Assembly: GCF_002272745.1 (NCBI RefSeq)
Contig: NZ_NPBD01000018.1
Coordinates: 124,001 to 188,000 of the forward strand
Direction: 5' to 3'
Source: Terribacillus saccharophilus
GTDB lineage: Bacteria > Bacillota > Bacilli > Bacillales > Amphibacillaceae
DNA: 64,000 bases
In this document: positions 27,782 to 36,911 of the stretch, piece after piece
How positions within the stretch are numbered: the first letter of the stretch is position 1
How the letters are laid out: each line of letters begins with the position of its first letter
The notes under the pieces: model-generated
What the model was told of the DNA's origin: nothing
Seen by the model: only the letters and a program-made list of their open reading frames with translations
Databases searched by the model: none
Translations under genes and position numbers: made by a program

Positions 27782-28480
27782 TTGAGGGACCCAAGAGATA
27801 CTGCTAAAAGATTCATCGAAACCAATCATCCAGATTGCGAAGGAGCGATGCTGGCAGGAAGCTGTGCCAGAGGGGAAGCGATACAAACTTCCGATTTGGA
27901 TATTATTATTCTGTACAAGGGAGAAAGTCGTGCATACAGAGAATCGTTGTTTTTTGAAGGTTGGCCGGTAGAGGTGTTTGTATACACAGGAGAAGCTTAC
28001 CAGAATTTCTTTGTAAGTGACGCAAAGCGCGGAATCCCTTCCATGCCAAGGATGGTAAGTGAAGCCATTGTACTGAAGGAATCACCAGACGTTACAAAAA
28101 TGAAATCCGAAGCAAGCAGCATATTCGCTGCTGGTCCCTCACCTTGGGACAAACAAAAGATCAATCATAATAGGTATATGATTACGAATCTAATCGATGA
28201 TTTCCTGGATAAAGAGGTTGATGGAGAAGCATATTTCCTGGCAAATGCAATCGTCAATGATCTGGCCATATTCACGCTTCGTACCAGACAGCATTGGATT
28301 GGTTCTGGTAAATGGATGTTCCGGGAACTAAAAAGCATGGACTCAAATCTCGCAAATCAATTCGAACAAAGCTTAGCTGCATTTTATAAGCAACACGATA
28401 AGCGACCTATCGTGCAGCTGGCAGATGATTGCTTGGAGCCATTCGGAGGTCGCCTTTTCGAAGGCTATTACTTGGGGTAA
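27782..28480 (+). CDS. Nucleotidyltransferase-fold protein
   Basis: 232 residues with a pol-beta-like nucleotidyltransferase core near the N-terminus: GSCARGEAIQTSDLDIIILY (Gly-Ser followed by the paired Asp residues), then a basic/aromatic strand and a helical C-terminal domain. The open frame reaches 27698 but that part overlaps the T-box promoter on the other strand. TTG at 27782, preceded by GGGGGA, is the likely start. Substrate unknown; similar proteins include aminoglycoside-type and HEPN-linked nucleotidyltransferases. It forms an operon with the following GNAT and HAD genes. Confidence 0.75.
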   Translation: MRDPRDTAKRFIETNHPDCEGAMLAGSCARGEAIQTSDLDIIILYKGESRAYRESLFFEGWPVEVFVYTGEAYQNFFVSDAKRGIPSMPRMVSEAIVLKESPDVTKMKSEASSIFAAGPSPWDKQKINHNRYMITNLIDDFLDKEVDGEAYFLANAIVNDLAIFTLRTRQHWIGSGKWMFRELKSMDSNLANQFEQSLAAFYKQHDKRPIVQLADDCLEPFGGRLFEGYYLG

Positions 28481-28493
28481 GGGAGAGAACTCT

Positions 28494-29009
28494 ATGAAAA
28501 TAAGAAAATTGACAGTAGCTGATGCAGAAGCATATTGGGAACTAAGACTACAAGCCCTGCAGGCACATCCAGACGCATTCGGCAGTTCCTATGAGGACGC
28601 GGTGAAACAGGAAAATCCGATAGAAAGAGTAAAGGGGAATTTAGAGAGTTCCGATGCTGAGACATATGGGATATTTATAGATGATCAGCTCGCTGGTAAC
28701 GCCACACTGAGGTATGAGACGCCTGCAAAGCTTCGACACCGTGCTGATTTAGTAGCGGTTTATTTGGCTCCGGCAACACGTGGAAAAGGGTATGGAAAAA
28801 TGCTGATAGCACATATGATCCAAGTAGCTAAAGAGCGGGAAGGCATTGAAAAGGTGAATTTAGTCGTAGCAGCGACAAATCTGGTTGCTAAGTATGTTTA
28901 TGAACAAGCTGGGTTCAAGCAATTTGGCATAGAAACGCATGCATTGAAAATAGGAGATACATACATTTCAGAAATACATATGGCTTTGCTTTTGGAGCGG
29001 AGCAGATGA
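28494..29009 (+). CDS. GNAT family N-acetyltransferase
   Basis: 171 residues. Acetyl-CoA-binding motif A is visible as VYLAPATRGKGYGKMLI (R/Q-x-x-G-x-G/A as RGKGYG), with preceding beta strands and the C-terminal YEQAGFKQFGIE segment typical of GNAT folds. ATG at 28494 with AAGGGAGAG upstream is chosen; the longer frame from 28425 overlaps the previous gene. Substrate unknown. Overlaps the next gene by four bases (ATGA). Confidence 0.83.
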   Translation: MKIRKLTVADAEAYWELRLQALQAHPDAFGSSYEDAVKQENPIERVKGNLESSDAETYGIFIDDQLAGNATLRYETPAKLRHRADLVAVYLAPATRGKGYGKMLIAHMIQVAKEREGIEKVNLVVAATNLVAKYVYEQAGFKQFGIETHALKIGDTYISEIHMALLLERSR

Positions 29010-29782
29010 ATTTTATATTCGATTTAGATGGGACGATTTGCTTCAAGGGCAGTCCGGTTACGATGAATATAATCAACGCACTGAAAGAGCTGGAACTAAA
29101 TGGGCATCGGGTGATTTTTGCTTCGGCCCGCCCAATCCGTGATCTACTGCCTGTTATTGATGAACACTTTCATTCAACCACTCTTATTGGAGGCAATGGC
29201 TCCCTCATCTCCAATAATGGAAAGGTGATTTTCTCTCAGGCATTTTCATCTTTTCAATTAGCTGCCATAAAAAAATTAATCGAAGCACATGACGCCACTT
29301 ACTTAATAGATGGAGAATGGAACTATGCTTATACAGGGAATCCAGCACATCCGATAAAATCAAATCTCGATCCGAATGGTCTGGCAGAAGAAGTGCTATT
29401 GGAGGATTTGGGACAGGTAGTAAAAATCCTTATCCTTCATTCTGCCGATCAGGAAAAAATAGCTACAGAGGCAGAAAAGCTAGGTCTGCGAATTCATCGT
29501 CATCGTGGTGAAGATATTGTAGACATCAGCCCGCCAGGCATCGATAAATGGAGTGCAATACAAGAATGCGGAATTAAAGAAAATGAGTATTTCGCTTTTG
29601 GAAATGATGCAAATGATATAGAGATGTTCCGGCATGCCAAATATGCGGTGATGATTGGTGAGCATGAAGAATTAGCACGCTATGCACATAGAGCAATTCT
29701 TTTGGGTGAGGTTTGCGAACAGACTATTGTGGAGTGCTTGAAGGAACTTTCTGATGAAAAAAATATCTTGGCGCTTACATGA
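29006..29782 (+). CDS. HAD-IIB (Cof-type) phosphatase
   Basis: 258 residues. Motif I FDLDGTI (residues 5-11), motif II in VIFASARP, and motifs III/IV in GIDKWSAIQ... FGNDANDIEMFRHA, with a IIB cap between. Cof-type HADs dephosphorylate sugar phosphates or cofactors such as pyridoxal and FMN precursors. The start overlaps the GNAT stop, and the stop overlaps the start of a decayed DUF3977 gene. Confidence 0.87.
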   Translation: MNFIFDLDGTICFKGSPVTMNIINALKELELNGHRVIFASARPIRDLLPVIDEHFHSTTLIGGNGSLISNNGKVIFSQAFSSFQLAAIKKLIEAHDATYLIDGEWNYAYTGNPAHPIKSNLDPNGLAEEVLLEDLGQVVKILILHSADQEKIATEAEKLGLRIHRHRGEDIVDISPPGIDKWSAIQECGIKENEYFAFGNDANDIEMFRHAKYAVMIGEHEELARYAHRAILLGEVCEQTIVECLKELSDEKNILALT

Positions 29783-29990
29783 AGTATATAGAGTTTGGAT
29801 TGGGAAATCGCTGGCTGATACGGACAGAATTTGAAAATGAAGATAGAACTGAGTATGAAAAGAAGGGGATAGATTTCCCGATATATTTCCACTCATTTTA
29901 TTATTCATCTTAGATACAAAGGATGGAGGGAAGAAACAAAGAAAAGCCCGTAGATCTTTTAAATTCATAATTGGTGTAGTAAGCAAATGA
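29779..29990 (+). pseudogene. DUF3977 family gene remnant
   Basis: ATG at 29779 overlaps the HAD stop (ATGA). The first 44 codons read MKYIEFGLGNRWLIRTEFEN then YEKKGIDFPIYFHSFYY and hit a TAG at 29911. In a second frame, from about 29907 to a TGA at 29988, comes ILDTKDGGKKQRKARRSFKF then IIGVVSK. Both halves match the N- and C-terminal parts of DUF3977 proteins (about 75-80 residues), recalled from memory, with the middle (usually an RIWIGKT-like strand) missing. A small deletion that also shifted the frame explains this. Function of the family is unknown. Confidence 0.7.
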
Positions 29991-30016
29991 ACCCTCGCAT
30001 TAGCGAGGGTTCATTC
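29986..30016. terminator. Intrinsic terminator of the siderophore permease operon
   Basis: AATGAACCCTCGC (29986-29998) with GCGAGGGTTCATT (30003-30015), overlapping the end of the minus-strand permease gene. T runs on both sides are short. Confidence 0.7.
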
Positions 30017-31018
30017 TTTAATCAATAAATAAATAAAATAAGGCGCACCAATTGCAGACACAACCAATCCAATTGGAATCTCCGAAGGCGCCAGAATCGT
30101 CCGTGATAATGTGTCCGCTACAAGCATGATCAATGCTCCGATAAGTGCACAAATTGGAAGCAGATGCTTGTGATTCGGACCGACGATACGGCGGGCTAAG
30201 TGGGGTGCGACAAGTCCGAGGAAAGTAATTGCTCCCCCAGCGGCTACGCAAGCTCCCGCCAGTGCAACAGCAAGGAGCAACAGGATTGTCCGCTCTTTTT
30301 GCACCGGAGCTCCAACACCAACAGCGATTTGGTCGCCTAGTGTCAAAACGTTTAATGCTTTTGCCTTATAAATTGCATATGGGACGAGCAGTATAATCCA
30401 AGGTAAGAGTGCCAAGACATAATTCCAGCTCGTCTGCCAGATACTGCCGTTCAGCCAGATAGTCGCCTGCGTGAAATCCTTCGGTTCCATCATAAGCTGG
30501 AAGACGATAATCAGACCGCCGAAAGCTGCGTTAACACCAATACCGACAAGGATAAGCCGGACTGGAGTGACGCCCTTCTTCCATGCCAGTGCATAGATAA
30601 GGCTTGCTGCAAGAAATGCCCCAGCAAATGCGAATAGTGGCATAATCAATACTTGAAGACTGCCGGTACCAGCTAGCTTGTCCTGAAGGAAGAAAATATA
30701 AAGGACTACAGCAAAACCTGCCCCTGCATTTATTCCTAATATACCTGGGTCAGCCAGACCATTTTGTGATACACCTTGCAGAATTGCTCCCGCAATACCC
30801 ATTCCGATGCCAATCAATAGTGCAATCACCATACGCGGCAGACGGAAATCGAATAAGATTACGTCAAATGAGCCATCCCCCGTACCAAGCAAAGTTTTTA
30901 CAACGTCGGTTGGTCCGATAGGGATTGTCCCTGTATTCAAGCTGATGAAAAATATAATGAGAATGGCAGCAATTATTCCGATTGCTACCAGAATTGTTTT
31001 TTTCGCAGAGTGTATCAT
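30011..31018 (-). CDS. FecCD-family iron-siderophore ABC permease (second)
   Basis: 335 residues with about nine to ten membrane helices and FecCD motifs: FDFRLPRMVIALLIGIGMGI near the N-terminus, GILGINAGAGF, and the coupling region GAITFLGLVAPHLARRIVG then SRTILAPSEIPIGLV. It is the downstream gene of a two-permease operon and overlaps the first by four bases. Similar to FhuG/FeuC/YfhA-type subunits. Works with the divergently encoded binding lipoprotein; no ATPase gene is nearby. Confidence 0.88.
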   Translation of the reverse strand: MIHSAKKTILVAIGIIAAILIIFFISLNTGTIPIGPTDVVKTLLGTGDGSFDVILFDFRLPRMVIALLIGIGMGIAGAILQGVSQNGLADPGILGINAGAGFAVVLYIFFLQDKLAGTGSLQVLIMPLFAFAGAFLAASLIYALAWKKGVTPVRLILVGIGVNAAFGGLIIVFQLMMEPKDFTQATIWLNGSIWQTSWNYVLALLPWIILLVPYAIYKAKALNVLTLGDQIAVGVGAPVQKERTILLLLAVALAGACVAAGGAITFLGLVAPHLARRIVGPNHKHLLPICALIGALIMLVADTLSRTILAPSEIPIGLVVSAIGAPYFIYLLIKE

Positions 31019-32016
31019 ATGTTCTTACCCTCCCGGCGAGCTAGATAAATGAAAAATGGTACGCCGATCAAAGCCGTGAGAGCACCAACAGGTGTTTCGA
31101 AGGGCGGATTGATCATCCGGGATGCAATATCTGCAAAGTTAAGCAGAATTCCGCCCAATACAGCTGAACATGGAATAATCCAGCGATAATCCGGTCCAAC
31201 GAGGAACCGTGTGATATGCGGAATAACCAATCCAACAAAGCCGATCGTACCGCCGACTGAAACAGCTGCTCCTGTTAAAATCAGCACAACAAGCACTCCT
31301 GCTGTTTTCACTAGTCCGGTCTTCAAACCAAGGCCAGTCGCCACATCTTCTCCGAGACTAAGTGTCGTAACAGATCCACTGATGAAAAACGCCAGTACCA
31401 AGCCAATTGCAGCAGCAGGAAATAACAGCTTCACCGTATCCCATTGCACATTCGCAACACCGCCTGCGTACCAGAAGCTCAAATCCCGAGCGACATCGAA
31501 ATGTAATGCCAGTGAGTTAGAAAAAGCTCCAAGCAAAGCTGTAACTGCAGTTCCTGCCAACGCCAGCTTCACTGGTGTCAATCCTGTCCTTGCCAGCAGG
31601 CCGATTCCGAAAACGAGTCCAAGGCCAAGTCCTGCACCAAGAAATGAGAATAGAAGCAGGTTAACATTAGAGATCCCAGGCAGGAAAACAAGCGCAATCG
31701 CAATCATGAACGTCGCACCAGAGGTTACACCCATAATTTGCGGAGAAGCAAGCGGATTACGTGTCATCCCTTGCATGATCGCTCCGGAAGCAGCAAGCAT
31801 TGCACCAATTAAAATCGCAGCTACAGTACGAGGCATACGAAGCCGGTGAATAATTTGATGGGATGTATTTGTAGCATCATAATGGAAAATACTATTCCAG
31901 ACAGTGCTGAGTGAAATATCCGCTACACCGAATACGATGGATAGTCCTATCGAAAAAATCAGCAGGGCGATACCTGCGATAAGTATGATTGTGCCAATGA
32001 GTCTGCGTGCTTGCAT
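31015..32016 (-). CDS. FecCD-family iron-siderophore ABC permease (first)
   Basis: 333 residues, same fold: RLRMPRTVAAILIGAMLAAS, PQIMGVTSGATF, GTIGFVGLVIPHITRFLVGP and SRMINPPFETPVGALTA. Forms a heterodimer with the following permease. The promoter region toward the divergent binding-protein gene contains a Fur box, so iron-loaded Fur should repress both directions. Confidence 0.88.
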   Translation of the reverse strand: MQARRLIGTIILIAGIALLIFSIGLSIVFGVADISLSTVWNSIFHYDATNTSHQIIHRLRMPRTVAAILIGAMLAASGAIMQGMTRNPLASPQIMGVTSGATFMIAIALVFLPGISNVNLLLFSFLGAGLGLGLVFGIGLLARTGLTPVKLALAGTAVTALLGAFSNSLALHFDVARDLSFWYAGGVANVQWDTVKLLFPAAAIGLVLAFFISGSVTTLSLGEDVATGLGLKTGLVKTAGVLVVLILTGAAVSVGGTIGFVGLVIPHITRFLVGPDYRWIIPCSAVLGGILLNFADIASRMINPPFETPVGALTALIGVPFFIYLARREGKNI

Positions 32017-32073
32017 CGTTATCCCGCTTTCTACACTCTATCTATGCCAAAATAATGAAATGACGCTTGTAAT

Positions 32074-32094
32074 TGATAATGAGAATTGTTATCA
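32074..32094. promoter_or_regulatory. Fur box between divergent siderophore uptake genes
   Basis: TGATAATGAGAATTGTTATCA fits the Bacillus Fur consensus built on TGATAATNATTATCA. It lies in the 118-base gap between the permease operon and the binding-protein gene, 41 bases before the latter's start. Confidence 0.8.
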
Positions 32095-32134
32095 TCTAAT
32101 ATGAGATTATAACATAAACCAAGAGGTGAGTACC

Positions 32135-33103
32135 TTGTTCAAAAGAAAGAGTATGTTTTTACTACTGGCAGTCTTCGCCAGTGTTGTATTCATTATAACA
32201 GGTTGCGGTAATAACGATTCAAGTGATAATGCCGAAAACAACTCGTCTGACCAGGAGAGTAACGAAACTCGTACAGTGACAGATGCAATGGGTCATGAGG
32301 TCGAGATTCCTGCAAATCCTAAAAATGTACTAGCTTCCTATTTGGAGGACAATCTTGTAGCACTTGATATTACACCAGTAGCACAATGGTCTGTAAATAA
32401 CGGCTCTCCGCAAGGATACTTGCAGGACAGTTTGAAAGATGTACCAACGATCGATTCCACACTTCCTTTCGAGGCAGTAGCAAGCGTTAAACCAGACTTG
32501 ATCATCATGGATTCTGCTTCCATGGTAGAAGGCGATAAATACGAGCAGTACAATAAAATTGCTCCTACTTATGTAATGGGTACGGAAGAAAACGGCGACT
32601 GGCGCAAAGAACTGCAAACAGTCGGAGAAATCTTCGGTAAAGAAGATGAAGCACAAAAAGTTCTGGATGATTATGATGCAAAAGCTTCAGATGCTAAAGA
32701 ACAGATCCAAGGTGCAATCGGAGATGAATCTGCTGCAGCTATCTGGCTTGTTGGCGGACAGCTTTACATCGTGAGTGAGAACCTATCCAGCGGTGCGGTA
32801 CTCTACGGTGACCTAGGCATTACAGTTCCAGAAGGTGTCAAAGAAATTTCCGAAAGCGCAACAGCAAACTGGAATCCAGTTTCTCTTGAGCAATTGGCTG
32901 AAATGGATGTTGACCACCTATTCTTGATCAATAGTGATGAAGGTGACGGATCTGAAATCCTGGATGATCCATTACTTGCTAATGTACCAGCTATCAAAGA
33001 TGGCAATGTGTATAAATATGATAAAGATACAAGCTGGCTTTACGCTGGCCCGATTGCGAACGAGCAAATCGTGGACGATGCAGTGGAAAGCTTAGTGAAG
33101 TAA
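32135..33103 (+). CDS. Iron-siderophore ABC transporter substrate-binding lipoprotein
   Basis: 322 residues. Lipobox ITGC at about residue 24, then an Asn/Ser/Glu-rich linker and the FeuA/FhuD-like binding fold (TRTVTDAMGHEVEIPANPKN, KPDLIIMDSASM, WLYAGPIANEQIVDD). TTG at 32135 (AGAGGTG seven bases before) is preferred over GTG at 32126, which lies in that ribosome site. It delivers a ferric siderophore, probably hydroxamate type, to the divergently encoded permeases. Confidence 0.87.
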   Translation: MFKRKSMFLLLAVFASVVFIITGCGNNDSSDNAENNSSDQESNETRTVTDAMGHEVEIPANPKNVLASYLEDNLVALDITPVAQWSVNNGSPQGYLQDSLKDVPTIDSTLPFEAVASVKPDLIIMDSASMVEGDKYEQYNKIAPTYVMGTEENGDWRKELQTVGEIFGKEDEAQKVLDDYDAKASDAKEQIQGAIGDESAAAIWLVGGQLYIVSENLSSGAVLYGDLGITVPEGVKEISESATANWNPVSLEQLAEMDVDHLFLINSDEGDGSEILDDPLLANVPAIKDGNVYKYDKDTSWLYAGPIANEQIVDDAVESLVK

Positions 33104-33109
33104 GGAAAA

Positions 33110-33160
33110 AACTTCTCTCCTGTTAAACTTCTCTCCTGTTAAATAGGGGAGAAGTTTTTT
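33110..33160 (+). terminator. Intrinsic terminator with duplicated left arm
   Basis: AACTTCTCTCCTGTTA occurs twice in tandem (33110-33125 and 33126-33141). Either copy can pair with AGGGGAGAAGTT (33145-33156), which is followed by T. The second copy gives the closest stem. Confidence 0.82.
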
Positions 33161-33164
33161 GAAT

Positions 33165-33193
33165 TTGACATATACTAGAAGTAGCTGTAATCT
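33165..33193 (+). promoter_or_regulatory. Promoter of the ileS2-type leader
   Basis: TTGACA (33165-33170), 17-bp spacer, TAATCT (33188-33193). It opens a leader of nearly 290 bases before the isoleucyl-tRNA synthetase gene. Confidence 0.75.
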
Positions 33194-33199
33194 TGTAAA

Positions 33200-33475
33200 A
33201 AACATAAGTAATTCGCTGACGAGAAAAAGTAGTCAAGACAGCTTATCTTTAGAGAGTCGACGGTTGGTGCAAGTCGATGATAAGGTCATGATGAAAAATC
33301 CTCTCCGAGAAGCAAAGCCGACATGTAGGCTTTGACGGTTTTCCACCGATACAAGGAACGCGTATGATAGTACGTAGTGTTTCCGACTAAAAACCACTAC
33401 TTATGGTTTTTTTATTTTGGAATTTTCGGTAGATCCCGGCGCTGTGTATACAGTGTCGGGTTTTTTATTTTATCT
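33200..33475 (+). promoter_or_regulatory. Probable T-box-like leader of the isoleucyl-tRNA synthetase gene
   Basis: The 5' part resembles T-box stem I: GACGAGAAAAAGTAGT (about 33218-33233), a CTTATC/GATAAG stem enclosing AGAGAGTC...GGTTGGTGCAAG (about 33251-33272), and an ATC (Ile) triplet at 33298-33300 in the expected specifier area. Two intrinsic terminators follow: AAAAACCA/TGGTTTTTTT (33389-33413) and CCCGGCGCTG/CAGTGTCGGG with a T run (33434-33466). A GTAGTG/CACTAC pairing (about 33375-33402) could prevent the first. The canonical GGTGGNACC T-box core is not evident, so class assignment is uncertain. Confidence 0.5.
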
Positions 33476-33490
33476 GAAGGAGTGAAAGAA

Positions 33491-36400
33491 ATGCAGGATA
33501 AAGCAGCTTTAAAAGAGCAGAAAATACGAGAGTACTGGCAGGAGAACGACACTTTTCAGGCATCTGTTCGGAACAGGGAAGGAAAGAGGTCTTACGTATT
33601 TTATGAAGGACCGCCAACAGCAAATGGAATGCCGCATGCAGGGCATGCATTAGGAAGAACCATCAAGGACTTTATCGCGCGTTATAAAACAATGGACGGT
33701 TATCAGGTCAAACGTAAGGCAGGATGGGATACGCATGGTCTGCCAGTTGAGTTGGAAGTAGAGAAGCAGCTGAAGATAAGCGGAAAAGATCAAATCGAAA
33801 CGTATGGCGTAGAGCGTTTCATCGAGAAGTGCAAAGAAAGTGTATTCAGGTACGAGCGGGAGTGGAAGCAGTTTACGGAAGCTCTCGGCTACTGGGTCGA
33901 TATGGAGAATCCGTACATCACGCTGGAAAATAGTTATATCGAATCTGTATGGCATATCTTGTCCCACATTCACGGAGAGGGTCTGTTGTATAAGGGACAT
34001 CGAGTAGTCCCGTATTGTCCGCATTGTGAAACATCTCTAAGCTCACATGAAGTAGCCCAAGGCTATAAAGATGTATCAGATTTATCTGCTACGGCTAAGT
34101 TTCTAGTGGAAGGTACGACTGACGAATACTTGCTGGGCTGGACGACTACACCTTGGACGCTGCCTGCGAATGTTGCAATCGCTGTCCATCCTGAACTTAA
34201 CTATGTGACAGTCCAGCAGGGAAATGAGAAATATATCGTTGCAGAGGAATTGGCAAAGACATTATTTAAAGACGATTTTCAGGTTGTAGCATCCTGTAAA
34301 GGAAAGGACTTAGCTGGTGTCCGTTATGAAGCGCCTTTCTCTTACGTTCAAGTAAATAGAGGGCACCAAGTAGTGTTAGCAGATTTTGTTACAGATCAAA
34401 GCGGAACAGGGCTTGTGCACATCGCTCCGGCATATGGGGAAGATGACTATCGCGTTGTTCAGGACAACGGTCTTGATTTTGTCCACATTGTGGATGGAAA
34501 AGGAAGATATACAGAAGAAATCACATCGCTCGCTGGCCGTTTCGTAAAGGATTGTGATGTGGATATCATCAAACTGCTTGCAGAGAGAAACAGGTTATTC
34601 AATAAAGAGAAATACACACATAGCTATCCGCATTGCTGGCGCTGTGATTCCCCGCTTCTGTATTACGCAATGGAAGGCTGGTTCATCCGTATGACCGATG
34701 TGAAGGAGAAAATGCAAGAGAATAACCGGCAGGTCGAATGGCATCCAGGTCATATGCAGGAAGGGCGTTTTGGTAAATTTTTAGATAATATGGTTGATTG
34801 GAATATCGGCAGAAACCGTTATTGGGGTACGCCGTTAAATGTGTGGACTTGCAAATGCGGCAAAGAAAAAGCGCCAGGATCCATCGCAGAGCTGAGACAG
34901 CAAGCGATTGGTTCTGTAGCGGAAAATGTGGAACTGCATAAGCCATATGTAGATCAGATCCAGCTTCGCTGCGAGTGCGGTGATGTTATGGAGCGTACAA
35001 GTGAAGTGATTGATGTCTGGTTCGACAGCGGTTCGATGCCATTTGCGCAGTACCACTATCCGTTTGGTGACAAAGAGCTGTTTGAATGCCAGTACCCTGC
35101 TGATGTCGTCATCGAGGGAGTGGATCAGACAAGAGGATGGTTCTACAGTCTCCTTGCTGTATCTACTTTGATGACCGGAAAAGCGCCTTATAAACGGGTC
35201 CTGTCGCTTGGGCACATCCTTGATGAAAATGGACAGAAGATGTCAAAAAGCAAAGGTAACGCGCTGAATCCGACTGAGCTCATGGAAACGTACGGAGCAG
35301 ACGCATTACGGTGGGCGCTACTTTCCGATAGCGCGCCTTGGAACAATAAGCGCTTCTCAGAACGAACAGTTGCGCAAGCAAAATCGAAGATGATTGACAC
35401 GTTGTCTAACGTCTTTTCCTTCTATCAGCTCTACCAGCAAATCGATCAATTTAATGGGGAGATGGACAGTGGAGGTGTGCGGTCGACGCTGGATGAATGG
35501 GTCCTATCCCGCCTCCACAGCGTTACGAAGCAAGTGAACGATTATTTGGAGCAGTATGATATAACAAATGCTGCAAGAGAATTAGGTGTATTCTTAGATG
35601 AGCTAAGTAATTGGTATGTAAGAAGATCTCGGCAGCGGTTCTGGAGCAGTGGTATGACTGATGACAAACGTGCAGCATTCAGTACGCTCTATGAAGTACT
35701 GAAAAAAACGGCACAGCTGCTGGCGCCATTTACACCGTATATTGCCGAAGATATCTACTTGCAGTTAACCGGCAGCAGTGTCCATTTGACGGATTACCCT
35801 AAGCCTTTCAGTGAGTTAATCAATACACAGCTGGAGAAGGATATGACAACAGTCCGTCAAGTAGTGGAACTTACTCGTGCGGCTAGGAATACAGCTGGAA
35901 TTAAAACGAAACAGCCACTTTCCACGCTGTACGTCACGACTGAAGAAGCAGTCAACCTAGTCTCTTATCTAACGACAATAAAAGAAGAAACAAATGTAAA
36001 GGAAATTGAGCTGGACGAGAAGGATGGTCTATTTACGTATACTGCGAAGCTTGACTTTGCAGCTGCTGGACCGAGACTTGGCAAACGTGTAGGAGAAGCC
36101 AAAACAGCTCTTTCGCAGGTAAGTCAAGACCAGCTTAAGGAACTGCTGATAACAGGTGAATTAAGGTTAGCAGAGGATATCAAACTGACGAAGGAAGAAG
36201 TTCTGATAGAAAAAGTGCCTTCCAATCACCTTGAACTCTCAGAGGGAGGCGGTATAACCGTTCTTCTGGATACGGAGCTGACATTGGAGTTAAAAGAAGA
36301 AGGATTTGTCAGAGAAGCGATTCGGGAAGTACAGACGTATCGGAAAGAGCTGGATTTACCTGTTGAGAAGCGGGTGAACCTATATATCGATGCGAGTTCC

Positions 36401-36538
36401 TCCATCTTGGATGTATTAAAAAAGCAGGAAGAAATGCTTCATCAGCATCTAGTGGTGCAGAGTATCTTCTTTGAAAAGCATCAGGAGACCAAAGTTGTCC
36501 AGATTGAAGGTGAAAAGCTTCAGCTTGGAATTGAATAA
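33491..36538 (+). CDS. Isoleucyl-tRNA synthetase, type 2 (eukaryote-like, mupirocin-tolerant type)
   Basis: 1015 residues. Class I motifs: HIGH-type HAGH at about residue 48 ([11 protein letters not shown]) and KMSKS at about 583 ([10 protein letters not shown]). The editing (CP1) domain is present ([32 protein letters not shown]). The sequence follows the IleRS2 clade, which includes plasmid MupA and the secondary enzymes of some bacilli, rather than the housekeeping IleRS1; resistance to mupirocin is known for this clade and is inferred here. ATG at 33491 with GAAGGAGTG is chosen over an upstream start lying in the leader. Confidence 0.88.
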   Translation: MQDKAALKEQKIREYWQENDTFQASVRNREGKRSYVFYEGPPTANGMPHAGHALGRTIKDFIARYKTMDGYQVKRKAGWDTHGLPVELEVEKQLKISGKDQIETYGVERFIEKCKESVFRYEREWKQFTEALGYWVDMENPYITLENSYIESVWHILSHIHGEGLLYKGHRVVPYCPHCETSLSSHEVAQGYKDVSDLSATAKFLVEGTTDEYLLGWTTTPWTLPANVAIAVHPELNYVTVQQGNEKYIVAEELAKTLFKDDFQVVASCKGKDLAGVRYEAPFSYVQVNRGHQVVLADFVTDQSGTGLVHIAPAYGEDDYRVVQDNGLDFVHIVDGKGRYTEEITSLAGRFVKDCDVDIIKLLAERNRLFNKEKYTHSYPHCWRCDSPLLYYAMEGWFIRMTDVKEKMQENNRQVEWHPGHMQEGRFGKFLDNMVDWNIGRNRYWGTPLNVWTCKCGKEKAPGSIAELRQQAIGSVAENVELHKPYVDQIQLRCECGDVMERTSEVIDVWFDSGSMPFAQYHYPFGDKELFECQYPADVVIEGVDQTRGWFYSLLAVSTLMTGKAPYKRVLSLGHILDENGQKMSKSKGNALNPTELMETYGADALRWALLSDSAPWNNKRFSERTVAQAKSKMIDTLSNVFSFYQLYQQIDQFNGEMDSGGVRSTLDEWVLSRLHSVTKQVNDYLEQYDITNAARELGVFLDELSNWYVRRSRQRFWSSGMTDDKRAAFSTLYEVLKKTAQLLAPFTPYIAEDIYLQLTGSSVHLTDYPKPFSELINTQLEKDMTTVRQVVELTRAARNTAGIKTKQPLSTLYVTTEEAVNLVSYLTTIKEETNVKEIELDEKDGLFTYTAKLDFAAAGPRLGKRVGEAKTALSQVSQDQLKELLITGELRLAEDIKLTKEEVLIEKVPSNHLELSEGGGITVLLDTELTLELKEEGFVREAIREVQTYRKELDLPVEKRVNLYIDASSSILDVLKKQEEMLHQHLVVQSIFFEKHQETKVVQIEGEKLQLGIE

Positions 36539-36547
36539 CATGTAAAA

Positions 36548-36580
36548 GGCAAAAGCAGGAGGATCACTCCTGCTTTTTTG
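36548..36580 (+). terminator. Intrinsic terminator
   Basis: GCAGGAG-GATCA-CTCCTGC with a six-T tail after the isoleucyl-tRNA synthetase gene. Confidence 0.87.
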
Positions 36581-36622
36581 CTGCTCCGATTATGTAATTC
36601 ATTGGCAGGATAAGCGTTACGA

Positions 36623-36829
36623 TCATGGTTGTAGTGAGGAGGGAGAAATCGTATGCGGAAAACTTTTTTCTCTCACGCTGGTCCAGCCAATTACATAAAG
36701 AGGAACAGTGATAGATGCCCACATGTCACTATGGATAAATGCAGATCCGGAAAGAGCTTTATAAAGCCAGCTGTAAATCAGAATTGTCAGCAAGAGACTG
36801 CAAAGGGTGAAAAACAAAAGCATTTTCAA
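36623..36829 (-). CDS. Possible small membrane protein
   Basis: A 68-residue frame, unrecognised, starting TTG with AAGGAG eight bases upstream. Residues 3-24 (MLLFFTLCSLLLTILIYSWL) form a clear membrane helix, and a second weaker hydrophobic stretch lies at about 38-50 (WASITVPLYVIGW). The hydrophobic composition looks like a real protein. Against it: an overlapping plus-strand frame (36653-36883) has an even better ribosome site (AGGAGGGAG) but an implausible protein sequence. The 370-base interval holds nothing else clear. Confidence 0.4.
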   Translation of the reverse strand: MKMLLFFTLCSLLLTILIYSWLYKALSGSAFIHSDMWASITVPLYVIGWTSVREKSFPHTISPSSLQP

Positions 36830-36911
36830 AAAAATATCTCCTTACCTATAGGATTTCTTTTCAGTGTACACGAATGGTGTTAAGTGATGGTTAAATAGGA
36901 GGTTTATTTGA

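Noticed and set aside
31211..31849. Plus-strand 212-residue frame across the first FecCD permease
   Set aside because: Shadow of the permease: Pro/Thr/Ser-rich sequence with no family features.
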